Below, one piece after another: positions 34,375-45,880 of a DNA stretch of 64,000 bases. Source of the DNA: Pohlia nutans (taxonomy: Eukaryota > Streptophyta > Bryopsida > Bryales > Mniaceae). Numbering within the stretch: the stretch's first letter is position 1; each line of letters starts with the position of its first letter. A model generated the notes under the pieces. It saw only the letters and a list, made by a program, of their open reading frames with translations, was not told the DNA's origin and did not search any database. The stretch is from the NCBI GenBank assembly GCA_022496805.1, contig CM040107.1, positions 6,716,501 through 6,780,500 of the forward strand, in the 5' to 3' direction. A program made the translations under genes and the position numbers.

Positions 34375-34916
34375 TGTTAAGGGGGTTTTCTAGGAACCGA
34401 CCTTAAACGAATGAAGCTACTCCGCTCAAGACTATTCCACTCTAGACTAGTTTCTAGAGATTAAGAGGAGTAGTAAGAAGTTTCTACTAAGAGGAATGGA
34501 CTGTCGGCTAAGAAAAAGCACCAGTATGCTAGTAAGTCGACTCTTGCATACCCACAGACTACTGCAACTAACCAAGATACAACCACAAGGAATGATTCAA
34601 GAGCAGGAATCAGCAGTAGTCTAACAGCAGTAGTCTAACATACTAGTGCGCACAAGAAGAGCTTAAGACAAGAATGAAGTACAACTGAGGCTGCCAAAAA
34701 GATGTACAAATGGTATAGCAACAACTCTCTCAAAGAGAATGAAGGTACATATAGGAGACTGGTCTGACAGTGTGTCAGACTAGTCGACCGGAAAAGTCGG
34801 GTCGACCAGTCTGTACCAGCCTGTACTGCCACGTGTCGCCTGCCGGGTCTATTCCTGCCGGGTATAGACTAGCCTACTCTTAGCCTAAGGGAATATCAAC
34901 TAATATTCGGTTAACA
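34375..34916 (-). repeat. 5-prime LTR
   Basis: The 542-bp direct copy of 1212-1753, flanked on the right by GGATG. In element orientation this is the upstream LTR that would carry the promoter. No TATA box was assigned with confidence. Confidence 0.95.
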
Positions 34917-34921
34917 GGATG

Positions 34922-37900
34922 TTGTTTTAGGTCCTACGCCGTAGTGGTGATGTGGTTTTGGTGCGCGTTGTGGTGATCGTGTTTGTGATGCTGCTCATTC
35001 TAGACTTGGATCTAGACTCAGTAAAGGCTCATGTTAATTGTTTTTTGATCAACGATGTAGACCATGGATGAGTCCTTGGTACAGAGAGCTTATTAGAGCC
35101 CCATTCACTTGATCAAATTTCTTCAATAAACTTTGGGTCGTGGGCTACTCGTCATGATGTGCTCACATTACTAGCATTGTTGTCACATGCTCCGTGCGGT
35201 CATGATGTGTGCAAAATTGTCTTTTTGATGCTCATACTAGAGCTTGGGTGTTGGTATTGATCCTAGGCCGTGGTGGTGAAGTGGCCTGGATCTGTGTCGT
35301 GGTGGACATGTCAGTAGTTGTACAAATTCAAAATCACGGACTTAATCGATAGGTTGGGATGGGAGAGGGGCTTATTAATAAAAAACAATTTTGTCAAAAA
35401 TAAATAAAATTCTTTATGTACAGAAAAGCATGCATGATCTACAACAAAAGACCAAGACCTTGATCAAGAGGTTGGAATGAAAGTGAGTTCTTAGGCCCGA
35501 GACCACATCTACAGCATTGAATTAGAGATCACCTAAATTGCTCGTTTAAATATTGAAAAATTTGAAAAAAAATAAAATTTTGCACATCGTGATGATAGGC
35601 AACTTGATCAAGAGGGAAACTATGGATGCACCCTTAGGGCTGAGACCCCAGATAAGCCCCTCCTTTCTTGATCTCAATTCTAGAGATCACCCAAATTAAT
35701 AGTTAAAACAAAATAATTTTCAATTTCTTTGAAAAAATTTCTACATGTAAAAATTACTCTCCACAATACAATTCAAAAAAAATTTGATTTTTTTTTTTCA
35801 CATGTATTGCTAAAATTATCCAAAGTCTACAGTGAAAAGAACTGCTAACTAATAACGGAATAACCATCACAATTTTGTCAAATTATTAAAATTCTAGATG
35901 TATAAAAAAAACATGCATGCTTTAAAATAAGAGACCACGACCTTGATCAAGAGGTTGGGGTGAAAGTGGGGTCTTGGGTCCGAGACCACATCTATGGTGT
36001 GACACCTTGATCTAGTGATTATCTAATTGCTCGTTTATAAATTTTTAAAATTGAAAAAAAAAAGTTATGTACGTCGTGATGGTTGGCAACTTGATCAAGA
36101 GAGGTCACCATAGATGCACCCTTGGGGCCGAGACCCCATATGAGTCTTGCCTTCCTGGACCTGAATTATTGGTCTCACCTAAATTGATTGTTATAATAAA
36201 ATAATCTCCAAATTTTTTGAAATTTTTTCTACATGTACAAAATACTCTCTAGTATACAATGCAAAAAAAAATTGAATTTTTTTTTCACATCCCTAAAAAT
36301 ATCCAAAGTCTGAAGTGAAAAAAACTGCCAACTAACAACCATCACGATCTCGTCAAAACGTCAAAATTCTAGATGTACAAAAAAAACATGCATGATTTAA
36401 AACAAAAGACCAAGACCTTCATCAAGACGTTGGGGAGAAATTGGGGTCTTGGGTCTGAGACCACATCCATGGTGTGAGAGTTTGATCTAGTGATCACCAA
36501 AATTGTTTTTTTCAAAGATTTAAAAAAAAAATGATTTTTTTTTTGCCCATCGTGATGATAGGCGACTTGATCAAGGGGGGTGCAACTTGGGTGCACCCTC
36601 GGGGCCGAGACTCCATATGAGCCCCGCCCGTCTTGATCTATTGAAAGTTGTTATGTTTGTGTTGATGTGACCTTGCTAATCGTACTCGTTGTGGTGATAG
36701 GCGACTAGATCAAAGGAGACCACTATAGGTGCATCCTCGGGGCTAAGATCCCATATGCGCTTGCCCCTCTTGATCTAATGAAACTCGTTCTGTTCGTGTT
36801 AATGTGGCCTTCTTGCTCGTTGTGGTGATCATTTTCATATGCAATTTGATCAAGGGAAGCAGTGTGGGTGCACCTTCGGGGTCAAGACTCCATGTGAGCC
36901 CACCTCCCTTGATCTATTCAAACTTGTTATTTCTGTGTTGATGTTCCCTTCTTGCTAATCTTGATGGTTGTTAGGTTTTGATGATAGGAAATTTTATCAA
37001 AAGAGGGTTCCATAGGTGCACTCTCGGGGCCGAGACCATTTATGAGCTCCGCCCCGCTTGATCTATTGAAACTTGTTATGCTTGTGTTGATGTGGCATTT
37101 GTGTTCATCCTGCTAGTTGTGATAATAGACCTCTTGCTTGTCCTTTTAGCCATTGTGCTCGTGGTGATTGTGTTTATGTGACCTCTTTCTTGTGGTGCTT
37201 GTGTTTATGTGACCTTCATGATCGTCCTATTGGTTGTGGTGATGGCCCTTTTGCTTGACGAGTTGGTCATGGCTCTTGTGGTGATCATGTTTATATGGCC
37301 TTCTTTCTTATGTTGTTTGTGTTCATGTGTCCTTCATTTAAGCCCCATCTAGTTGATCAAATGCTCTAAAAAAATTCTCGGTCAAGGGATACTCGTCACA
37401 ATGAGCTCACTCTACTTGTGTTGCAGTCACATGCTCTTTGTGGTGAATTTGTGTGCAAAATTATCTTGTCAATGCTTGTTTTAGGGTTTGGGGTTCTGGT
37501 TGGGGCCCTTGCCGTGATGGTGATGTGACTAGGGTGCACAACGTAGTGATCGTGATGGTAGTCTTGTTAATCCTCAGCTTGAATTTCTAATTCCAGTGGG
37601 GACTTGTTTCAATTTGTTGTTGATCAAACCAATAGGCCATGGATGAGCCCTTGGTACCGAGAGCTTATTGGAGACCCAATCAATTGATCAAATTTCTTCT
37701 TAGAACTCTGGGTTGTAGGCTACTTGTCAGAATGAGGTCACCCAACTTGCACTATCATCACGTGCTGCTTGTGGTAATTTTTTGTGCAAAATTGACTTGT
37801 TGATGCCTGTATTAGAACTTGGGGAGTTGATCAGGGCCCACTGCCATGGTAATAAAGTGGCCGGGGTGCAACTTGGTGATCGTGATGGTAGTCTTACTAA

Positions 37901-38640
37901 TCCTCAGCTCGGATTCCAGTCCCAATGAGGGCTTGTTTCAACTTGTTTTTATATCAAACCAGTAGGCTATCGATGAACCCTCGGTATCAAGAGTTTATTG
38001 GAGCCCTAGTCAGTCAATCAAATTTCTTTATAGAACTTTGGGTTGTGGGATGTTCGTCACAACAAGCTCACTATAAACGCATTGCTATCACTTGTTGTTC
38101 ATGGTAGTATTTTGTGCATAATTATCTTAATGATGCTCGCTATGGAACTTTGGATGTTGGTCATGGCCCATGTCCATAGTAGTGACGTTGCCGTGGTGCA
38201 TGTCATAGTGATCATGTTGGTGTGATGCTCAAATTTGACTTGAATTTTTTGTTCCTGTAGGGGCTAGTGCAAATTGATTTTGATCAAATCACTTGGCTTG
38301 GGATGAGCCCTTTGTATTGAGCGCTTGTTGGAGCCTCATCCTGATGATCATAAGTTTATTCAAACTAGGGGATATATGATAATTGATAGTTCGTGATCAC
38401 CCTAATTGCACGGCCATCACTTGCTCAACATAGTGATGTTGCTTGCTAAATTATCTTGTTTATGCTCATTCACGTCCATGTTCACTTTGGGATTGCTTCA
38501 TGTGACCAATGTGTAGTTACCAAGGATTTTAGTCTTGCTCATGTTGATTTAATTCAAACACATCTGTGTTTGTGGAAGTGATGTTGATTGTGATGGTCAT
38601 TGTATTATTGCTTGTGCTAGATGTCAAAAGGTTCTTGTTA
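34922..38640. repeat. Decayed composite satellite array, right flank
   Basis: It begins with the ~335-bp unit seen at 1-1211 (34922-35340) and returns to it at 37330-38560, with anchors near 37340, 37672, 38009 and 38332. Between these lie about three units of ~480 bp, anchored on ATGTACAAAAAAAACATGCAT-like text near 35415, 35900 and 36375. Shorter ~140-bp units follow (36570-37310), each with 'cggggccgagac..catatgagcccc' and 'cttgatctattgaaa'. Every unit type shares the TTGATCAAG/GATCAAA box, so they may be variants of one ancestral repeat. No gene is seen. Confidence 0.7.
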
Positions 38641-40005
38641 TGGCGTCGTAATGTCAGACGATCTTTCTTGTAATTAGCTAATTCTCCATAATATACATTC
38701 TAATAGGACATCTTGCCAACTTGAAGGTTACATTCTCTGAATGATAGTCTTGGTGTTCAGCCTTCTTTGGGAGGTGGAGATGAAGATGCAACTAATGACG
38801 AGGTGGTAGGCATGGATGAAGATGAGGTGGTGTTGGGCGCTAGCAAGCATATCATTAGGAGCCGCCAAAAGTTCAATGCAGTTGCTACAATTGCAAACCT
38901 TTGACTCTAACTCGTGCATATCTCTTCGCATCAAATTCGATTGTGTTGAATGATTTTGATGCCTATGGAGAGGCATCTCTTTAGTGCAATTTGATAAAAC
39001 TCAAAGAAGAGTTTGTCCATGGGTATTGAGATGGTGCAACGGTATTTTATGTCTTTCTTACTAATTAGCAAGGTGATGCTCAAGCAGTCATTAAAGATGA
39101 CAAGGTCACATAGGAACCGCTATGAAACGAAGAAAATGAAAAATTTAACAAATACCTGCGAGTTATATCAGGGATGCGTGAGTATGTCAATATGATGGTT
39201 TTTGTGTGCAATGGCAACCACGATAGAGTTGCTTGGATGAATCACATTTAGAGGTTGCATAGGAACAAAGAATCATTAGGAGAAATTTCGGGTCCCAAAG
39301 GGACCCTGTAGGACAACCCGGGTTAGGTGAACCGATTGCTCAATTACCCCTCTCCCTGTAAACCGAGTGGTGCAGGTCGCTGTCCGCTGACAGCGTCGGA
39401 AGCCGTAGTGTTGGCAGTGTTGGCAGTGTTGGCAGTGCTGGCAACGTCGATTGGCTGGACCCACGGAACTGCACTGTTGGCACCACGGTGACACTATTGG
39501 TGCCAGCGTGTAAAGTACACGGTTTTGCTTTAAATTTTTAGCACGTGCCAAAGGCAAAGGCCCCTTTGTGACCTCAGATCTCTCCTAATGGATAGCATTA
39601 CTTAGTTGATTCAATCATTTTTGACACCAAAGGACGAATTGGTGTGGTCTTGCAAGATATGCATAACATCAACAAGTAAGATAGGATGTCCCAAAACCAC
39701 CAACTTAAGAAATATGGCCTCATTTAAACAAGCTTATTTATGAGAAATATTTTTTGGCCATTTTCAAGAAGATTTCTCACGGAATGCACAAATTTTTGCA
39801 ATATAATTCCCAATATTTAAATTGGTACAAATTTTTGTAGTAAAAAGAACCTTGTCACCTTAATCAAACGCCTAGGTTTTTCTATGTTCACACCATGTGG
39901 TACTAATTTTCACTCACAATGATACCCAAAACCACCAAATATTTCTTTGCAATGCTTGGCGTGCCATTGGTTTATTTGAATAGTGAAATTGGCAATTTTG
40001 AGTCT
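38641..40005. other. Intergenic, one small inverted-repeat element
   Basis: AT-rich DNA with weak short frames and no recognised gene. The only structured part is the MITE-like block at 39271-39591. Confidence 0.4.
39271..39591. mobile_element. MITE-like element (~320 bp)
   Basis: It starts CATTAGGAGAAATTTCGGGT and ends in the inverse (…GATCTCTCCTAATG). The block is GC-rich against AT-rich flanks. It contains four tandem copies of the 9-mer GTGTTGGCA near 39408-39440 and GTTGGCACCACGGTG-type dyads. No clear target duplication was found, so the class is open. Confidence 0.4.
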
Positions 40006-40014
40006 CAACTGTGG
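40006..40014 (+). repeat. 9-bp target-site duplication, left copy (MULE B)
   Basis: CAACTGTGG here, and CAACTATGG at 45432-45440 (8/9 identical), directly flank the ends of the element. Confidence 0.7.
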
Positions 40015-40799
40015 CAACGACGCTAGTGTGCGAGCCTAGAATTAAGAGCCCGACAGTGGAGAGCGGGGATTTGGAGAGCCTAGAGCCTAGACTGCCTCTA
40101 AATTTAAAAATAGACACTATTTTTAGAAAATTTAAATTTATTATTAGAACAATTACTATTTATAGTAAAATTTTGGACCTATGACCGCTGGACCTAAAAC
40201 CGTGGGATTGCAATTAAAATTTATAATGCTTGCTGTCAATATGTAGTCAATTTGGATGAGAGTGACGAAAGGGGGATAATTAGACACATGTAGAATTATT
40301 TTTTGGAATTTTTAAAATACATTGTCATAGTTGTCAAACTTAGAGAGAAAGTTTTTCAACCAACTAGAGGTACTAGCGTTGTAGTAATTTAGAATTGCAA
40401 GCTATGAGACTACATCTAGTTTCCCCCTTAAACACCAAATGTGAATCATTTTCCATTTAGCAATCATCGTGATGCAATCATTTTCTTGGATTTCAGGTTC
40501 ATCCGCGCAATGTGCCATTTGGTTTAGTCACAGTTTGTTTTCAAAACGCATGATGTGAAAGGCACAAGAACTTCAAATGTACAACGCTCGTCGATAAATA
40601 ATCAAGCAACAACGGATCTGGTCTAGACACGGGGGTACGAGAAGTTGACCTTATTTGGACAATAGGACTCACCTTTGAAACAGATTGGCATGTCTAACTT
40701 CTTCTTCGTGAATCCAAAAACCTCCTCGCCCTCAAGATGCACTACACGGTTAAATAAATTTTAACCCCCTGGCATTTCAGTAAGAGTATCAACAATCTA

Positions 40800-41727
40800 T
40801 TTGCGGTCTTGTGATTGCGAGGCTCTTTTTAGTTTCAAGTCTTGTTTGGAGGGGCCCGTTTCCCACGCCCCGCCATACAAGTAGGAACAATAGTTAGTCA
40901 TTTGCATGAAGGCGTGCGCTTAGTTGTTGGTAGTTGCAACAAAGACGTGTGATCTGCGATTGCCCAATGACTGCAACCATTTGTTGTGAACTGTCTCTAC
41001 AAGATTGTAAGCTGGAAAATCCGCCAATTCTTCTAAAGTAAAGTTCTAAATAGAGAAAGAGGGAAAAATAAGATAATACACATCTTGTCTAAAACATAGG
41101 TCTAGATCACACTTTCATTGATTAGATAGTCTTATCGTGCGCATGAACATGAAGTTAGTTTAAGGGAATAGAAAGGATTCACCATCTCCATGCAACCTCC
41201 CATTGGTGGTAGCGGAAGTGCCAAAATGCCAACCAATCCTCTAGTTCTCTGATTGCAGCTTCAATTGCTGCTCCAGTCTAGGAATATTACCATCTTAAGC
41301 TCATGATACATGAGATCCGCTTCCGCCATAGAGTTAGCATCTTTGTACTACCTGGAGAGCCTGATGTGTTGGTTCTAAAAGGATTTTGCAATGAACTTCT
41401 CCATATGCTCGTGCATGCTTGTAGACCAATGAAACAAAGAAGTCGATCAACGATCACCATAGATGGGTCTCTAGATCCATAAACAATGCGATCTGGGTTG
41501 AAGTTAGTTTGTGCACAATCACTTATGAAGCCTTTGAAGTTAGTGTGAGGCACACCATTTCTCTCCATGACCTTGTTGAGGTAGTTCCAAAAAATGATTA
41601 GACCATTTGTACCTTTGGATTGTTGGTTACATACGGCAATTGTCATGACTGTACAATACTTGGAATTGTACACATGGAATACACGCTCCAAAATGCTACA
41701 TAATGTGTCCGCAAACTGAAAAAACAA
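40800..41727 (-). pseudogene. Decayed MURA-like transposase of MULE B
   Basis: The frame 41727-41287 matches copy A closely: YCTVMTIAVCNQQSKG, HTNFKGFISDCAQTNFNPDR and IVYGSRDPS. Further down the minus strand, LEDWLAFWHFRYHQW ends at a splice donor (41183). After an intron, LEELADFPAYNLVETVHNKW (from about 41033) resumes, at the same intron position and with the same NLxExxxNKW box as copy A. An in-frame stop follows RRSHVFVATTNN. The N-terminal zinc region and the SWIM finger were not found. Confidence 0.8.
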
Positions 41728-41769
41728 TTCTGTGAGTCAATATTGAAAAACAAAACTTATCATCCAAAC

Positions 41770-43720
41770 ACCCCTTGGACAAGGCCCTCGGCACCGACGC
41801 GCCCCTGAGGCATGTAATACACCATTGGAAAGAAGCTTTCAAGACCTTTAAAATAGTATATATTACACTCCCAAAATTGCTAAATATTAAGTACGCAAAC
41901 TGAAAAAACAGTCTTGCAAGCCGCTGACAAAAAGAAAAAAACTTAGCGAGTCAGACATTCCTAGGGGGGCGTTAGCACCGACGCCCCTCCTACGGCTTGT
42001 AATATATCGTTTGAAAGCTGCTTTTAAGAAGATTATACATCCAAAATTGCTAAATATTAGAATCTCAAACTGACAAAACAGTCCAATAACCCGCAGATGG
42101 AAAAAAAAACTTACTCACCCAGATACTTCAAGAAAATTTACCCCCAATAGGAGATGTCAAAACCGACGCCTCCCTACGAGGAAGTAAAAAAATTCAGCTT
42201 TCGCTGCTTACGCACCACCCGCGTGGTGCGTGAGTAGCGGAATCAAACAAAAAATTTAAACTCACTAGAGCGTGTTTAATACAATTAAAAAGGTGCTTTC
42301 AAGACCTTTCCAGCGGTATATTACACGCCCAAAACTGCTAAATATTGAGTTCGTAAACGAAACAAATCAATCCTCCAACCCGTTGATGAGAAAAGAGAAC
42401 CTACTCATCCAGAAAATTTCAATAAAAATTACCACCCCTAGACGGGGCGTCAGTGCTGACGTTCCCCTCATGGCAGGTAAAAGATTTCACTTTTTGTTGC
42501 TCATCCGCCACCCGCGAGCAAGTGAGCAGCGAAAAGAACAAATCATTTATCCCCCCCCCTCCCCCAAGATCTAATCCTATCTAGATGCACCTTAATCTGA
42601 GTACGAAGCAGAACCTAGAGCAGAATTCTAAAGGGCTACACCTCATCAGTAGAAACCTAATTGGTTAATCTACTTGCACAAGTCGCAGTCTCCGCTTGAA
42701 CACCGAGCAAGTCCTAACCCAAGGCGTAAATTTCAATTACCTTCAAAAATACTTTGCTACTATAATTTTAGCTGATCAAGCAAATTTTGGCTGCGCATGA
42801 GCAGCAAAGAACGTGATCAGTTTACCCCCTCCAAGGGGGGCGTCGGCACCGACGCCCCCTATGGGAGGGTAAATTGATCCATTGGAAAGAGGCTTTCAAG
42901 ACCTTTCCAACGGTATATTACACGCCCAAAACGGATAAATATTGAGTTCGTAAGCACAAAAACAGTCCTGCGAGCCGTTAAATGTGAAATACAACATAAA
43001 AGCTCCTAGAATTTTGCTAAAATGCAAGAGGAGGCAATATTTTGTCTAATTTCAGCTACTCACGCACATTTTGGCTGCGCATGGAGCAAAAAAAATGTGA
43101 TGAATTTACTCCCCCTGGGGGGGTGTCAGCACCGACGCCCCCCAAGGGAGGGGTAAATCCATCTCATTTATTTTGCTCCACGCCAAGCCTCGTGCCGTGG
43201 CGCTATAATTTTTGGAAAATTTTACCCCTCCCTTGGGGGTTGTCGACACCGACGCCCCCCTAGGAGGGGTAAAATCATCTCATTTTTTTTGCTCCACACC
43301 ACGGCTCATGGGATGGCGCCATAAAATTTTCGAAGCTTTTACCTCCTCTTTGGGGGGTGTCAGTGGCGACACCTATTTTAGGGGTAAAAAATTTCACTTT
43401 TTGTTGCTCATCCGCCACCCACGAGCGCATGAGCGGCGAAAAAATCAAATAATTTATTCCCCCCCAAGGGGGGCGTCGGTGCCAACGCCCCCCCTAGACA
43501 GGGCATATAATACCATTGGAAATTTTCTTTCAAGAGCTTTCTAACGATATATCACACGTCCAAAACTGCCAAATATTGAGTTCGCAAACAGAAAAACAGT
43601 TTTGCGAGCCATTGAAGGAAAAATAGACAGTCATCCAAAACATTTTAAGACAATTTATTCCCCTAGGGGAGGGGCGTCGGTGCTGACACCCCCCTTAGAG
43701 GAGGTAATAATTCCTCTTTT
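41770..43720. repeat. Array of GC-rich hairpin repeats in MULE B
   Basis: About ten units carry a palindrome of the type GGGGGGCGTCGG-CA-CCGACGCCCCCC, bounded by TTTACCCC and GGGGTAAA, so each can form a stem of 15-25 bp. Clear copies are near 41790, 41965, 42435, 42835, 43115, 43230, 43345, 43460 and 43665. Between them repeat 'tttttgctgctcac..gccacccgcgagc' (also partly palindromic) and 'cattggaaagaggctttcaagacctttcc' blocks. Two or three further units lie at 51560-51830. Open frames through the array are artefacts. Confidence 0.85.
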
Positions 43721-43806
43721 TGTTGCCTACATTGCTCAGTTATGTCATTTAATTCTTGTGTTCGCATTCTTTTTCATTTGTTCTAGATTCTTGTCCTACA
43801 TCTGTA

Positions 43807-43886
43807 TAGTAGACAATGTAGCTCACTTAGACGAAATGATGAATCTAAGTGACTTGAACAGTGATGTTAATTACTCTTGTACCTAG
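43807..43886 (+). pseudogene. ORF3 terminal exon relic in MULE B
   Basis: After an acceptor-like TCTGTATAG the frame reads VDNVAHLDEMMNLSDLNSDV and stops TAG at 43886. It matches the C-terminus of ORF3 in copy A (…VTLDLSDVMSLSND) and the exon at 52158-52226. Confidence 0.5.
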
Positions 43887-44429
43887 TTGAGTTTGAGGAG
43901 GTGGCTAGTGTAGATCTCAACTGATTAGTCTCTGATACTCACGATTTGTTCACCACTGTTTCATTTATTCGTAGCATCAGTTACAAGTTCAGTCCCAGTT
44001 GCAGCCCACCGTATTCTCCGATTTTTTAAAGAGTATGTACCTACTTTCCCAGCAGTGTATGTTCCCAGGTTCCCTATAGAGTTTGTTTAAGCTTTTCCTC
44101 AAGGGTTTGTACCTGCTTTTCCTCCAAAATTTGTTCCTACTTCTCTTCTAAGTCATCTAGTTGCTCGCAGGCTTCCACTTCTCTTGCTCGTACGTTCTTG
44201 CTTGGTTTTTTACCAAACTCTATCAATTCTAAATAATTTTGTATTGATAGCTTTGACGTCATTCATATGTGGTATTTTGAGTCTTGTGATGCTTCAAACG
44301 CAGAGATTTGGTGCATACCTTTTGGAAAGGAAAGAAGGCTCCAACTTTCAATTCAATCAAGTTTTGTTCATGAACAAGGTCGCCTTGGACATTGGATTAG
44401 TCGAGTCGTTGCAGAACTACACCACCAGA

Positions 44430-45020
44430 TCTGACATGTGGCTAGCTGTTACATTGTGGATTTGTGACTTTGGCGTGGGCTTTGGAGGAGGACAAAGCTA
44501 TCTATGATGCACTCATCACTGCTTTAGTGCGTGCAAAGACTACCTCCTCTCCACCACGACCTTCTACATTGAAGCACTCTAAGGATCCAAACACCATGGA
44601 GATCGTACTGATGCCAATCAAGAAAAGACGTCAGAGTAAGTAAGTTTGTTTGCATCCAAATTTCCTCGCTAAATGATGATATCAATATCCTGCAGCTCAA
44701 TGTACTAATGTCAATTCTTTGTTTTATAGACCGATGATTGGATCGAGCCCTCTTTGACAGAAGACCTTTTTTTTGCTACCTGGGGTTTCTTTCCAAGTTC
44801 ATCTAAACCGTTTGAGCTTCCTGTGTACGTGGAGCCACTTGTTAGGACACTTGCTAAGAAGAGTTTTGATGACGTAGAGATGACAGAGGGAGCTGCTGAT
44901 ACCAAGATTTCACGGTTCATAGATGTAGAAGCTGCGGAGTCTTCTCGCACCCATGGTTCTAGCTCTTTGTCTAGGACATCGCCTTCTACACATGACAACT
45001 CATGTGATGATTCTTCATAG
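44430..45020 (+). pseudogene. Methylase-like gene, 3-prime exons, relic in MULE B
   Basis: The segment aligns with the last two exons of the copy-A methylase gene. First comes a motif-I-like DLTCG, then VTLAWALEEDKAIYDALITA (copy A: HIVALESESKLFAEVLRPL), then a basic/Ser-Pro stretch ending KKRRQ at a donor. After the intron, from 44730, come PSSSKPFELPVYVEPL and KISRFIDVEAAESS (copy A: PNSSPQGLPVYAEAL and LSYVDVSAIESD). The stop TAG is at 45020. Upstream exons are lost or unrecognisable and at least one stop lies after DLTCG. Confidence 0.7.
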
Positions 45021-45440
45021 TACCATTTATTATGTATTTCAGTATTTTTTATGATAGGTAGCGAGACTAAAGGGCTACTACACTTGTATTTTTATATCGA
45101 TTAATTCTTCACATCATTGTCTATTGTATTCTCTAAAACCTTCGAGAATTGTTATGTATACTTTCGTTTTCCCACAATCCAAGATCGTTTTCATCCTAAA
45201 CTCTAAAACAACCTTCCAAGTTTTTTTGCATGGATCCCACATTTAGAAAAATAAATTCCTAAATCCTAAAACCAAATACTCTCAAAACTCACGATCTCAA
45301 TCCCACGGTCATAGGTAATTTTAAAAAAAAACCCTAAAAAAACACAGTAAAAACGTAGGCTCTCAGGCTCTCGGGCTCCCGCTCTCAGGCTCTCGGGCTC
45401 CCGCTCTCAGGCTCACACGCTAGCATTCCTTCAACTATGG

Positions 45441-45880
45441 TAGCCCAAAAAAGGTCTATATGTCATAATTGAGGGGGGTGGTAGCTTTAGAACATCATAC
45501 CTTAGGTCATGATAACAAATTCATTCCATAAGAATATTTTGTATCAATGAGTTCTTATCACTATGAAATTGTTATTGAAAATATTATTCATTGTGGTTGG
45601 TTGCATATTCAATTAGGACACGGAAGATTCTCACATGAAAACTAGCGTGGTTCACACTTTATACAGAGTCAAGAAGTATGTTCAATGAACTTCTCACACT
45701 AGTGGAGATTATGAAATGCTAGAACAACCAAAGATGTTCTTGGTACTCGCTCACACTCGAGGTGTTCATTGCCTTCATGTTTTGGGTATGTATGTTCTTT
45801 CACCATTTGATTTCAACTTGCGTATTTTGTAACATTATATTCTAATGGAAGATTCTAATTATGCTTCATTTCTTTGTCTA
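45441..45880. other. AT-rich spacer between MULE B and MULE C
   Basis: No gene or repeat recognised. The left limit of MULE C was not found. Confidence 0.3.

Larger units (their letters stand above)
1212..34916 (-). mobile_element. Ty3/Gypsy LTR retrotransposon interrupted by a nested MULE
   Basis: Two 542-bp direct LTRs (1212-1753 and 34375-34916) begin TGTTA and end TTAACA. They are flanked by an exact 5-bp duplication GGATG (1207-1211 and 34917-34921). On the minus strand the order is LTR, PBS, gag, protease, RT, RNase H, integrase, an extra ORF, PPT, LTR, which is Ty3/Gypsy order. The integrase phrase VATDYATKWVEA is typical of non-chromoviral (Athila/Tat-like) plant Gypsy elements, so that clade is inferred. 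A 23005-bp MULE plus its 9-bp duplication lies at 6028-29041; without it the element is 10691 bp. About 11-12 substitutions separate the LTRs by eye (~2%), so insertion is fairly recent. The element is defective: several nonsense codons and an integrase deletion. Confidence 0.95.
40015..45431. mobile_element. MULE copy B, degenerate relative of copy A in opposite orientation
   Basis: The ends are inverted: CGCTAGTGTGCGAGCCT at 40021-40037 and AGGCTCACACGCTAGC near 45409-45424. Inside them are GAGC-rich repeats (40045-40095; 45358-45418). A 9-bp near-duplication flanks the element. Gene order is transposase relic (-) at the left, ORF3 3-prime exon (+) and methylase 3-prime exons (+) at the right, the exact mirror of copy A. 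The middle is filled with GC-rich hairpin repeats. Decay by stops and indels is extensive, so this is an old insertion. Confidence 0.8.

Noticed and set aside
43042..43660. Plus-strand frames over the hairpin repeats of MULE B
   Set aside because: Translation of palindromic repeats (GGVxxPTPP patterns), not conserved protein.
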